Origin: Acidimicrobiaceae bacterium
Lineage (GTDB): Bacteria > Actinomycetota > Acidimicrobiia > Acidimicrobiales > RAAP-2
Length of the DNA: 56,868 nucleotides
Reading direction: 5' to 3'
NCBI GenBank assembly: GCA_003168075.1
Contig: PMTL01000098.1
Coordinates: 1 to 56,868, forward strand
Below the pieces are notes generated by a model that ran no database searches, was not told the origin of the DNA, and worked only from the letters and a program-made list of their open reading frames with translations. How positions within the stretch are numbered: the stretch's first letter is position 1; every line of letters begins with the position of its first letter. Below, piece by piece: positions 45,320 through 54,032 of the stretch. Position numbers and translations under genes: made by a program.

Positions 45320-45403
45320 GTCGTTTATTTTCAAGGAATCGTGTTGTCCTGTGTCGCTCTGGTCTCGTGGTGTTGCAGAAATATGAGGCCTAAAATGAGG
45401 CCT
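45236..45403. repeat. att copy A: core plus right arm
   Basis: Core 45236-45273 (identical to the leftmost core), then the shared right arm starting AAAAGGAACTTGCG and ending in the doublet GAGGCCTAAAATGAGGCCT at 45385-45403. Right boundary of the integrase-bearing element; on its left the integrase reading frame enters the core. Confidence 0.8.
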
Positions 45404-45497
45404 GTCTAGCCGAAGGTGTATATCGCAGTATCTTGCGTCTAAGTGCTACCGCCGCGTAGATGGAATTAATCGCGGCAGAGGTCTTGGTGGCTGCAAC

Positions 45498-46103
45498 TCA
45501 CATTTCAATACCGAAATCGCGATTCCGTTTAGTCTCAGCCTCAGAGCCCGATTGACTTTGTTCGGGGAGTGGTGAACGCTCTCGCTCCCGAATGTCATTG
45601 AGTTCGGGAAGAGCTTCGCGGTCCTTTTCGCGATTGGCGAAGGTCTTTGCCGCGATGATGTCGTCAACAGATGCGACGCGCACCACAAAGCCGTCACCAT
45701 GAACGACGAGCGAACGCGTAAGCAATTCTTCATAAGGAACCGATCGCCCTTCGAAATCCTTCAAATCGTTCAATACGTCAAAGGGTCCGGCGTCAGTTGT
45801 CCAGGTCGAGTTCCCGGTCGTCTCGAGCATCATGCCGTCAACTTGTACCGGCAGCGCTTTGGCTTCCTCGTCGCTCATTCGTGCGACTCGCAGTCGAGCA
45901 TGTAGTTCTCGTAGGGCTGAGGCAAGTCTCTCTAGGTTGGCGCGTTCGCGACGCACTACGCAATCGGCATCCTCGGTTAAACGCGAGGCCCCTAGGAATC
46001 CTGCTGCCGATCCGCCGACGACCACAAAGTCGACATCGTTTCGCGTGAGTACCTCAAGCAGTCGGTTGAGATCAAGCGGTGGCCCGCTATTTGTTGGCGT
46101 CAT
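45498..46103 (-). CDS. Nucleotidyltransferase of the AbiEii-like/DUF6036 type, probable toxin
   Basis: 201 residues from the ATG giving MTPTNSGPPLDLNRLL. The nucleotidyltransferase core is seen in VDFVVVGGSAAGFLGASR followed by LTEDADCVV (GGS and the DxD-like DAD), with the C-terminal VRVASVDDIIAAKTFANREK common in these proteins. Such proteins pair with a small antitoxin and may modify tRNA 3' ends. It overlaps the upstream small gene by 17 bases. Confidence 0.75.
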   Translation of the reverse strand: MTPTNSGPPLDLNRLLEVLTRNDVDFVVVGGSAAGFLGASRLTEDADCVVRRERANLERLASALRELHARLRVARMSDEEAKALPVQVDGMMLETTGNSTWTTDAGPFDVLNDLKDFEGRSVPYEELLTRSLVVHGDGFVVRVASVDDIIAAKTFANREKDREALPELNDIRERERSPLPEQSQSGSEAETKRNRDFGIEM

Positions 46104-46281
46104 CGGTTGCGGCTTCCAGTCTCCGAAGGGCCTCCAACTCCCTGAGCCACGACTCAACGGACTCCCTCGAGTCGAGGCGACGTCCATCGAGAAGAACAGT
46201 GACGTCGTCCTCTGTAGGAGGTTCCGCAGAGTGCATTCGCTCCGCCCATTCGGCGACGGTGGTCGCGCGTTGTCTGATCAC
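46087..46281 (-). CDS. Small partner of the nucleotidyltransferase, possible antitoxin
   Basis: About 64 residues from a GTG at 46281 (an ATG at 46236 is an alternative with GGAG 4 bases upstream). Helical and acidic, with LDGRRLDSRESVESWLRELE. Gene order (small gene first, overlapping the nucleotidyltransferase) is that of a toxin-antitoxin pair. The start is uncertain and no family is recognised. Confidence 0.5.
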   Translation of the reverse strand: MIRQRATTVAEWAERMHSAEPPTEDDVTVLLDGRRLDSRESVESWLRELEALRRLEAATDDANK

Positions 46282-46466
46282 GCCTCCATTGTAGAGGGGT
46301 GTTACCTGCGATGATGCTGATCGCCATCGGCCCAAATGCATCGGTGTAGCGCCCTTACGCCGTTGACGTTCGGATGTCACCGCGTCGCTCAGTCGGCGTA
46401 CGTTACGCCGGCGAATTCATGGGTATTGTCGAACATCTGCGATGGGGGAGGAGCGTCGGGACCGGC

Positions 46467-48827
46467 ATGAACGATGAAGAACTCCAAATTGTCGCGAACC
46501 TTCGCGGAGAAATCGAGAAATTGAAGCGAGAAAATGATCGCTTGACAGAGATTCTGGGATTGAAGTCCTCGAGGAACCGCGAACATCCCGCGGTTAACCA
46601 AAGTGGACCCACCGAACATGAGACTCCGCTCTCTCTCGTCGATCGTTCTTCGTCACCACAGTCGAAGGTTGCATTCTTCCAGTCGCTTTTTGTCGGTCGT
46701 GTCGACGTTTATGCGCTCCGGTGGGAAAGCGAAAGGACGGGAAAGCACGGTTGGTCGCCCGCGGTTGTGGGGGGTTTTGCCAACGCTCGATCGACGGACA
46801 AGGAGTATTTGCCGTTGACGTCGAGCGTGATCGCTGATCACTTGGCAGGGAAGATTCACGGCGGACTCTATCCGCTGCTCGGTGATGACAGCTGCCACCT
46901 GATTGTGTGCGATTTTGATGGACCAGGCTGGGCGCTAGACGCGCTCGCCTACTTCGACTCCGCACAGTCGATGGCAGTAACCTCGGCGCTCGAACGGTCG
47001 CGCTCGGGCGACGGCGCACACGTGTGGATCTTCTTTCGTGACTCTGTGCCCGCGACACTCGCCCGACGACTCGGCACGCTGCTTCTCCGCGAAGCGATGA
47101 ACCTTCGAGGAGAACTCGACCTAGCGAGTTATTGCCGATTGTTTCCCGCGCAGGACATCATGCCGAAAGGATCGTTCGGTAACTTGATCGCGTTACCTTT
47201 GCAGAAGGAATGTCGAGATCGCGGAACCACCGCATTTCTCGACCCTGGCACGATGAAGCCAATAGAGGACCAGTGGGCCTATCTTTCGACCCTGAAGCGA
47301 ATGTCGCTGATTGAAGTTGAGTCGATTCTCTCGAACTCTGCAGAGGTCGGAGCGGGACCAGAAGAAAAAACGTTCCAGCGTTCTCGGGTCGTGGTTCCCA
47401 TCGCAATGCCCGACGCGGTCGTCGGCGTCGCTGCGGCAATGTTGGAGATCGAGAGGTTCGGTCTTCCACCGGCGCTGCTTGCAGCGCTCAAGCATCTCGC
47501 GTCACTACATAACCCTGCGTTCTACGAGAAGGAACGGCTGAGATTCTCAACGTGGAATACGCCGAGGATGATCCGCTGTTACGGTGAAAACCTCGAGTCG
47601 TTGCTCCTTCCTCGAGGTCTCACCGAGAAAGCAGCAAGTGTGGTCGCGGAGGCGGGTAGCCGATTAGTGATCCGCGAGAATCGCCCGGATCCCGAGCCAA
47701 TTGTTTTCGCGCCCACTTTCAAGCTTCGGGAGGATCAAGAAGCGGCACTGCTAGCGCTCCGCGATCACGAACTGGGCGTCCTCGTCGCCGCGCCGGGGGC
47801 CGGAAAGACCGTTGTCGCCTGTGCACTTATTGCGCACCACCAACGGCCCACTCTGATCATCGTCGATCGCAAACCACTATTGGAGCAATGGACTGAGCGA
47901 CTAGCAACGCACCTGGGCCTCTCCGCGAAGGAGATTGGCCAGATCGGCGGCGGCCGGAACAAGACCACCGGTATCGTCGACGTCGCTATGGCACAAAGCC
48001 TTGCTCGACGAGAAGATCTCGACGAGATGTCATGCCGTTACGGACTCGTCGTTGTAGACGAATGCCACCACGTGCCGGCGGTGACGTTCGAGCGATGCGT
48101 CAAGCAGATAGGTGTCCGGCGGTGGCTCGGTCTAACCGCTACGCCCTACCGGCGCGATGGCCTTCAGGGCTTGATCACCATGTACTGCGGGCCCATTCGC
48201 CACCGAATGAATGAGAAAGTTGACGTAGAGAACGACTTCCGCCGAGAACTTATTGTGCACCAGACGAGTTTTGAAGCGAACGAGGACGTTACACACATCC
48301 AGGACCTGTTTCGCGCTTTGGTGGACGACGAAGCTCGAACGATCGCTATCTGTGATGACGTGGCTTCCGCAGCCGCCAAAGGCAGAAACTGTCTGGTGCT
48401 GACGCAGTGGACTGAGCACCTTTCGTCGATCGTGTCCGTACTTGGTGCGAGGGGAGTCACTCCTTTCGTCCTCCAGGGTGGAATGGGGAAGAAGGCTCGT
48501 GCCAAAGTCATGGCGGATCTGGACGACGCATCCAAGCGAGGTGGGCTCGTGCTCGCGGCGACCGGCAGTTTCCTCGGCGAAGGGTTCGATTGTCCACCGC
48601 TCGATACCGTATTCATGGCGTTCCCGATCGCCTTTCGTGGAAGAGTTGTCCAGTACGTTGGCCGTATTTTGCGACCCTTGGATGGCAAATCATCCGTTGA
48701 GGCTCACGATTACGTCGACGCGCAGAGCCCGGTGCTCGCCAGAATGCATCGAAAGAGACTTCCAGGGTTCGCCGCTCTCGGTTTCGACGTCGGTAAGGAT
48801 CGCAAGATGCGAAACGACACCAAGTAG
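46467..48827 (+). CDS. TOTE-type archaeo-eukaryotic primase fused to SF2 helicase
   Basis: 786 residues from the ATG giving MNDEELQIVANLRGEIEKL, a coiled-coil start common in the family. The AEP primase (about 65-300) has VDVYALRWESERTGKHGWSP, the catalytic pair in CDFDG (Asp149, Asp151), ERSRSGDGAHVWIFF (His185) and MPKGSFGNLIALPLQ. The SF2 helicase follows with AAPGAGKTVVA, VVDECHHVPA, LGLTATPYRRDG and a C-terminal RVVQYVGRILRP. TOTE systems are proposed conflict/defence machines in which primase-helicase is joined by a variable nuclease. Here no nuclease lies next to it, and the usual Cys-rich insertion between the first primase strands is absent. Confidence 0.87.
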   Translation: MNDEELQIVANLRGEIEKLKRENDRLTEILGLKSSRNREHPAVNQSGPTEHETPLSLVDRSSSPQSKVAFFQSLFVGRVDVYALRWESERTGKHGWSPAVVGGFANARSTDKEYLPLTSSVIADHLAGKIHGGLYPLLGDDSCHLIVCDFDGPGWALDALAYFDSAQSMAVTSALERSRSGDGAHVWIFFRDSVPATLARRLGTLLLREAMNLRGELDLASYCRLFPAQDIMPKGSFGNLIALPLQKECRDRGTTAFLDPGTMKPIEDQWAYLSTLKRMSLIEVESILSNSAEVGAGPEEKTFQRSRVVVPIAMPDAVVGVAAAMLEIERFGLPPALLAALKHLASLHNPAFYEKERLRFSTWNTPRMIRCYGENLESLLLPRGLTEKAASVVAEAGSRLVIRENRPDPEPIVFAPTFKLREDQEAALLALRDHELGVLVAAPGAGKTVVACALIAHHQRPTLIIVDRKPLLEQWTERLATHLGLSAKEIGQIGGGRNKTTGIVDVAMAQSLARREDLDEMSCRYGLVVVDECHHVPAVTFERCVKQIGVRRWLGLTATPYRRDGLQGLITMYCGPIRHRMNEKVDVENDFRRELIVHQTSFEANEDVTHIQDLFRALVDDEARTIAICDDVASAAAKGRNCLVLTQWTEHLSSIVSVLGARGVTPFVLQGGMGKKARAKVMADLDDASKRGGLVLAATGSFLGEGFDCPPLDTVFMAFPIAFRGRVVQYVGRILRPLDGKSSVEAHDYVDAQSPVLARMHRKRLPGFAALGFDVGKDRKMRNDTK

Positions 48828-48934
48828 AAACTCATCAGCGGTCGCTGAATCGCGACTGGTTTGCTGGAGGGCCAAATCACTTCCAACAGGGAATTGTCGC
48901 TTGGCGATGTGCTTTCGCAGATTTGAAGAAATCG

Positions 48935-49270
48935 GAGGCCTAAATTGAGGCCTGTAGCTGTCGCGCGCCGCATTTCAGAACCAAAGTCAGTGTGGTGTTG
49001 CGAAACGGAGAATAGTTCGAAAATCTTCGACGTTGCTGCCGAGTCGCCGCGACCGTTGGGATCCACGAGCGTGAACGTTCAATTCCATCTAGTGGGCATT
49101 TAGTGGGCCGCCCGGGTCTCGATCCCGGCACCTTGGGATTAAAAGGAACTTGCGAACTGTTGTCCCGTGTCGGTCTCGTCGCGTGAGTCGATTGTTTTCA
49201 AGAAAACGTGTTGTCTCATGTCGGTCTGGTTGCGTGGTGTTGCAGGAATATGAGGCCTAAAATGAGGCCT
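48935..49270. repeat. att copy B: left doublet, core and right arm
   Basis: Left GAGGCCT doublet 48935-48953, core 49103-49140, right arm with two TGTCGGTCT-type subrepeats (about 49168 and 49219) and the right doublet 49252-49270. Between left doublet and core, the sequence GTGAACGTTCAATTC is shared with copy D. Separates the TOTE cassette from the ParA/thiamine cassette. Confidence 0.8.
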
Positions 49271-49498
49271 GAGGTGTGACCTGTTAAAGCGCGCGGCGTC
49301 GCTCGCGACTCCCTCAGCCTCCACTTATTCCAGGCCGATTCACCGGCGGGCTTAAAGGGGTCAACTCAACACTTGGTGGTCAGCATTGATTTATTGATCT
49401 AACCGCGAGGAACCAGATGGACGAAGCGCCTCCACCCAAATTGGTCACGAGATGAATCGGAAGTTGAACTGGCCACGATCTTGTGAAGGAGTCGTAGC
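49271..49498. other. Short non-coding stretch after att copy B
   Basis: No gene or RNA is visible; it leads into the broken ParA gene. Confidence 0.3.
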
Positions 49499-49507
49499 AT
49501 GCCGTCT

Positions 49508-50079
49508 ATGAATCATCTTGACCTCATTGAAGGGCGGTGTCGGCAAGTCGACGTCCTCGATTTACTTGTGCGCCGCTGCAGTAGAGCGGGATTACGACCC
49601 CGTAACGCTCATCGACGCCGACCCGCATGCGTCGTCGGCCGAATGGCTTGAAACGTGGCCTCTACCTGGCATAACTGTCGTCGATGCCTCGTGAACGTAC
49701 CGCGACACGGGCCATGGGGCGAGTCGAGGGCCTGGGAATCGTCGACACGCCACCGGGTAACGAGCGGATCACTCAGTCGGCGGTCGCCCTAGCCCGTAGT
49801 CGTCCCGACGCGCGCGGGAGGTATTGAGCACTCGCGTGTTCTCGCCACGCTCGAGTTCATCTCCACTCGGATGCCGAGGGCGTCGTGATTTGCGCCGCAC
49901 GACTGGGCACGAACGACCTCGAAGCAGCGATCGCTTGGTGGAAGGAACAGAAAGTGGATCTTTGGGGAGTGATTCCCGAGCGTGTCGGCATCGCCGCGGG
50001 ACCCGAAGCGCGCCTCAGCCACGAGGGCCTTGAGGGCTACGACGCGGTGCTGCGTCGAGCGCTGCGCGGGTGGCACTAA
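49508..50079 (+). pseudogene. ParA-like partition ATPase, frameshifted
   Basis: The frame from about 49512 reads IILTSLKGGVGKSTSSIY, the deviant Walker A start of a ParA/MinD ATPase, then LIDADPHASSAEWLETW and stops at a TGA. Further pieces follow in other frames: LGIVDTPPGNERITQSA (switch motif) and VICAARLGTNDLEAAIAWW to the final WH stop at 50079. One extra A right after the original ATG, the internal stop and at least one more shift show it is dead. It points to plasmid-like ancestry of this cassette. Confidence 0.8.
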
Positions 50080-50518
50080 TACACCTGGCGTCACGGTATG
50101 CAACTTAAACCAGCCTCTCGACTCGTACGAGTCAAGGGGCTGGTGGGACTGGAACGACGTTGCCGCTTACGTGTTCGAATGCACTTATCCAACTCAGAAA
50201 GTGTTCCATCGAACATTGCTCACTGAATTGGCGAGTGAAAAATGGATTCGCAACGTTTGGGGCGTTTCAACCGTCCTATTTTCGATCTCGACCAAGCGTG
50301 GCGTGCGAACCCAGTATCCCAATTGCGGGTCACCACCGGATGCCAAGCGCACTTCGCCGGTCAGTTGGTTGCCTATCCGTTTCCACCTCAGCGAGCGACT
50401 GGTGTCACGCTTGATCACTCATGGCGCAAGGATGCTCACGATGCGTGGAGTTCTCATTCGCGGCGAGAGCGAAGAAGCTCTCGTTAGCGGCGAAACTCCG
50501 TGGTAAATTATTAATTGA
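50080..50518. other. Intergenic region before the TPP riboswitch
   Basis: Contains a strong hairpin at 50110-50143 (CCAGCC..GGCTGG outside, GACTCGTACGAGTC inside). Open frames here are short, overlap the dead ParA gene and match nothing, so none is called. It probably holds the promoter of the thiamine genes. Confidence 0.4.
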
Positions 50519-50622
50519 TCCATACGGGAGCTCGGATGTACCGGGCTGAGAGGGTGGCTGGCCAGCACTGGCCGAAGCGTCACCGACCGTTTGAACTTGA
50601 CCGGGTAATGCCGGCGTAAGGA
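50519..50622 (+). ncRNA. TPP riboswitch (THI element)
   Basis: Conserved blocks in the right order: CGGGAGCTC, GGCTGAGA at 50544-50551, and TTGACCGGGTAATGCCGGCG before CGTAAGGA. Closing stem P1 pairs TCC-A-TACG (50519-50526) with CGTA-A-GGA (50615-50622). The 3' strand of P1 is part of the ribosome binding site AAGGAG for the permease ATG at 50630, so TPP binding should hide it and block translation. Confidence 0.93.
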
Positions 50623-50629
50623 GATAGTC

Positions 50630-52033
50630 ATGCCAGCCACGTCAGATGCAGAGTCGTTCACCATCGTCGTGGGCGACAAGCACTCCGAAGTCCCCCTTAC
50701 CCTTAACGAGCCAGTTCCTCAGGCGCTCGGACTGTTCGATCAGTTCGGGCTGTGGGGGAACCTCGGCGTGAGCCTGCTCGGTTTTACCGGAGCCATCTTC
50801 GTGTTGCAGCCCGGGGGCACCGCCTCACCAGAGCTGTCGTTAGTCGCTGGACTCTCGGCAATCGTGCTCGGAACGATACTGGGCACGCTCGCGGTCGCGT
50901 TGAGCGGCGTCGCCGGGGCTCGTACCGGGGCACCGGCGATGGTGCTGCTGCGCGGCCTCTTTGGCATAGAACTTTCGTATCTGCCCACCATTCTCAACGT
51001 CGTGCAGTGCCTCGGCTGGGGCGTCTTCGAACTCGTCACGATCGCGACAGCCGCTCACACAGTGGCACCGGCGTTGCCGCGCTGGAGTTACATCGTCCTT
51101 GCGGGAGTGGTCACTGGTCTGCTCACGCTCCGCCCGCTCGGTGCCGTCCGCATCCTTCGCCGCTTTGCTACCCCGGCCGTGACCGTCGTCCTTGGCTATC
51201 TCTTTGTGGAACTCGTGCGTTATCGACTGCCCGTATTCGATCACGGCACTTGGTCGGGGTACTGGGCCGCCACCGATACCGTCGTCGCGGCGGCTGTCTC
51301 GTTCGCCCCGCTGGCCGCGGACTACACCCGTCACTCACGCTCAGAACGAACGGCGTTCTGGGGAAGCTTCGTTGGCTACAGCGTCACCCAGATCCTCTGC
51401 TACATCATTGGACTGCTAGCGCTCGTGACGGTTGCGCGCAACCCGTCGGATATCTACGGCGCGTTCATCGCCGTGCCGCTAGGGTCGATCTGCTTCGCAC
51501 TTCTCGCGACGCGCGAACTCGATCAATCGTTCGCCAACGTGTACTCGACGGCCGTATCAATCCAGAATTTTCGCCCACTGTTAGATCGCCGCATACTGGC
51601 GCTGAGCATCGCCTCACTCGCCACGGTGCTCGCGCTTTGGACCAACGTTGCTGACTACGAGAACTTCCTCGTTCTCCTAGGTTCGGTCTTCGTTCCGATG
51701 TCCGCCGTCTTCATTGTCGACTTCTTTGTACTATCGGACGGACACTGGAATCTGTCGCTTCGTGCGCCGAAACGCGTTGCAATGTTGGTGCCGTGGAGCA
51801 TGGGCTTCATCACGTATCAGTTGATCAATCCCGGTTATATCTCGTGGTGGGTATCGCTATGGATGAACGTTGGGCGCCTCATCGACTTCAGACCGGCGAG
51901 TTGGATGTCCGCGTCACTCTGCTCTTTCTTCGCGGCGGGTGCAGTGACGCTCCTCGGCGGCGTCGTCGCGGGAATCACTCGCCGGCGTCGAGACCGACGA
52001 CGCCCGACATGCTCTCGAAGCACGATTGGATGA
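50630..52033 (+). CDS. NCS1-family permease, thiamine or hydroxymethylpyrimidine uptake (CytX-like)
   Basis: 467 residues, about 12 membrane helices, typical NCS1 (cytosine/purine/thiamine) pattern: LFDQFGLWGNLGVSLLGFTG near the start, GARTGAPAMVLLRGLFG, and FAPLAADYTRHSR. ATG with AAGGAG 6 bases upstream, inside the riboswitch P1 helix. Control by TPP indicates the cargo is thiamine or a precursor such as HMP rather than cytosine. The stop overlaps the kinase start. Confidence 0.9.
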   Translation: MPATSDAESFTIVVGDKHSEVPLTLNEPVPQALGLFDQFGLWGNLGVSLLGFTGAIFVLQPGGTASPELSLVAGLSAIVLGTILGTLAVALSGVAGARTGAPAMVLLRGLFGIELSYLPTILNVVQCLGWGVFELVTIATAAHTVAPALPRWSYIVLAGVVTGLLTLRPLGAVRILRRFATPAVTVVLGYLFVELVRYRLPVFDHGTWSGYWAATDTVVAAAVSFAPLAADYTRHSRSERTAFWGSFVGYSVTQILCYIIGLLALVTVARNPSDIYGAFIAVPLGSICFALLATRELDQSFANVYSTAVSIQNFRPLLDRRILALSIASLATVLALWTNVADYENFLVLLGSVFVPMSAVFIVDFFVLSDGHWNLSLRAPKRVAMLVPWSMGFITYQLINPGYISWWVSLWMNVGRLIDFRPASWMSASLCSFFAAGAVTLLGGVVAGITRRRRDRRRPTCSRSTIG

Positions 52034-53214
52034 TGGAAAACGAGATGTCAGCAAGTTCAACCAGTGGACTCGTGCACGGGATGGGCCAGACGCTCGTCGA
52101 GGCGGACTGGCCCACGCTCACCGACAACGAAGTGCAGGCAGTTCTTCGTCACTTCGATCAACACGAAGGGGTGTCCACGAGCCAAGCGGCTGTTGTAACG
52201 TGGCGCAGTCCACGACCGATGTCTGCCGCGGCTCTCGTTCACTTCGCGAACGAAACGGTCTTCGTGAAGCGTCACCAGGCAGCGGTGCGCACACCGGAGC
52301 GACTTCGCGTCGAGCATCAGTTCTCGAGTTACTTGCGAGCCCGGGGTCAGGCACTACCCGCAGTCCTTCGTTGCGCGAACGGTGACACGGTGGTGCTAGA
52401 CGGCGACTTCCTTTACGAGGTCCACGCGAGAGCTACCGGCGTGGATCTCTACCGCGACGTGCCGTCGTGGCACCCCTTCACCAGTCTCGACCACGCCCGA
52501 GCGGCGGGTCGCGCGCTCGCGCGCTTTCATCGGGCCGCCAGGGGCTTCTCATTGCCGCCATCCGCGCCGGGAGTTCTCGCGAATTCCACGACAATCGTCG
52601 CCGCCGCCGACCCGTTGGCCGAGCTGGGCCGGATTATCGCCGCTCGCCCGGGCCTCGCGCGCGTCGCGACCCATCGCTCCCTTGTGGAGGACTTCGCCCA
52701 TTACCACCTCCCCACAATCGAGAGGGCCGCCCCACTACTGCGAGCACTCTCGTCGCAGTGGGGCCACGGAGACTGGCACCCCTCGAACCTCACGTGGAGT
52801 TCGACGAGCCCCAGCGTCATTGTGGAAGGAGTATTCGACCTCGGTCTCTCGAATCGCACCTTCGCTGTTCACGACCTGGCGGTGGCGCTCGAACGCAGTA
52901 CCGTCGATTGGCTCGACCTCGCCGGGACCGGACTCGTCGCCGCGGACCTCGGGGGCGCCGATGCACTCCTCGACGGGTATGAAGAAGTGCAGCCGCTCGA
53001 CGAGTCTGAATTAGCCGCGCTCGTCGCGGTACTACCCGTTGCCCACCTTGAATACGCGCTCTCCGAGGTTGAGTATTTCGCCGAGGTCGTGCGCTCGCCG
53101 GTCAACGCGAACCTCGCCTATGACGGCTACTTCATCGGTCACTCTCGCTGGTTCGAAGAGACTGCGGGGTTAGTCCTTCTGGAGCATCTGCGACGACGCG
53201 CCCGACGGTACTGA
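52030..53214 (+). CDS. APH-family kinase, probably for thiamine or a precursor
   Basis: 394 residues from the ATG overlapping the permease stop (ATGA); an ATG 15 bases later is an alternative. The aminoglycoside-phosphotransferase/choline-kinase fold is shown by HFANETVFVKRH (ATP Lys), the catalytic loop HGDWHPSN and VEGVFDLGLS. Translational coupling to the TPP-controlled permease suggests it phosphorylates the imported pyrimidine or thiamine and traps it, like ThiK-type kinases. Substrate assignment rests on context. Confidence 0.82.
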   Translation: MMENEMSASSTSGLVHGMGQTLVEADWPTLTDNEVQAVLRHFDQHEGVSTSQAAVVTWRSPRPMSAAALVHFANETVFVKRHQAAVRTPERLRVEHQFSSYLRARGQALPAVLRCANGDTVVLDGDFLYEVHARATGVDLYRDVPSWHPFTSLDHARAAGRALARFHRAARGFSLPPSAPGVLANSTTIVAAADPLAELGRIIAARPGLARVATHRSLVEDFAHYHLPTIERAAPLLRALSSQWGHGDWHPSNLTWSSTSPSVIVEGVFDLGLSNRTFAVHDLAVALERSTVDWLDLAGTGLVAADLGGADALLDGYEEVQPLDESELAALVAVLPVAHLEYALSEVEYFAEVVRSPVNANLAYDGYFIGHSRWFEETAGLVLLEHLRRRARRY

Positions 53215-53466
53215 GAAAGCACCAAAGGAGTTGCTCATGGATGGCGAGATTATGGCGCAGAACTGCCCAAACATGTATTGATGATTTCACTAAATGGGAT
53301 TGATGTCATTTTAGTTGTCACCTTGACCTGTGAGGATTCGCCTCGCGGAATGTCTGTCTCAATTCTTTACCGCTGTGGTAGCGCGACGAATCGGTACAAA
53401 GCGCGGGATCTCGGATTGGCGGCAGAAGAATAATTGTGGAAGCTCCAGTCATTGCAGACTTATAGT
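53215..53466. other. Tail of the thiamine cassette
   Basis: Apart from a 14-codon remnant at 53237, no gene is visible before the next repeat region. Confidence 0.35.
53237..53281 (+). pseudogene. Truncated start of a third gene of the thiamine operon
   Basis: AAAGGAG lies 7 bases before an ATG that opens only 14 codons (MDGEIMAQNCPNMY) before a stop. The good ribosome site directly after the kinase stop suggests a gene once continued here and was cut off, perhaps when the cassette boundary formed. Confidence 0.35.
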
Positions 53467-53564
53467 GGCGAGTCTTTGAATCGCGCCGGGTTTACGGGAG
53501 ACTAAATCGCTTCCAATGCCATGTTCTCGGCTGACCCTCTGATTTCAAAGTATTGCGGAGATGC

Positions 53565-53894
53565 GGGGCCTAAAAAGAGGCCCGCAACCTATCACCGCGG
53601 CCGGACCCACCAACATTGGATTACGCCAACCACTGACGCGAATTTCGATTTCCTTCATATCCCTTCTGGGGAGCCGCGACCGTTGTGATTCGCGAACATG
53701 GAACGAACATTAAAAATTTCTGATTGGTGGGCCGCCCGGGTCTCGATCCTGGCACCTTGGGATTAAAAGGAACCTTCCATCGGTTGTTCTGTGTCGGTTT
53801 CGTTGCGCATGTCTATTCTTTTCAAGAAAACGTGTTGTTTTGAGTCGGTCTCGTCTCGTGGTGTTGCAGAAATATGAGGCCTAAAATGAGGCCT
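53565..53894. repeat. att copy C: left doublet, core and right arm
   Basis: Left doublet 53565-53583 (GGGGCC variant), core 53727-53764 with one change (CCTGGCACC), right arm and right doublet 53876-53894. The core is preceded by TG, so CCA would follow on the reverse strand. Separates the thiamine cassette from the MFS cassette. Confidence 0.8.
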
Positions 53895-54032
53895 ATCCGG
53901 ACCTAGAAGTTCGCAATCTTCTCGGCGAGTTTCAAGAACGGTCTGCTTCGGTTCGCTGACGGGTTCGCGTCGGGCCTCGGACGCCAGTGGGTTCAAGGCT
54001 AAGCGAATTGGGCTTCGCAGAAATCGAGCACG

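Noticed and set aside
49982-50506. A 174-codon plus-strand frame between ParA and the riboswitch
   Set aside because: It starts inside the ParA remnant in another frame, has no recognisable motif and ends at the riboswitch boundary; judged chance or decayed sequence.
53763-53996. Separate small minus-strand genes at each repeat (also at 49139 and 55693)
   Set aside because: Their shared part is the att arm itself and their upstream parts are unrelated, so they are not independent genes; the shared frame is reported as a finding instead.
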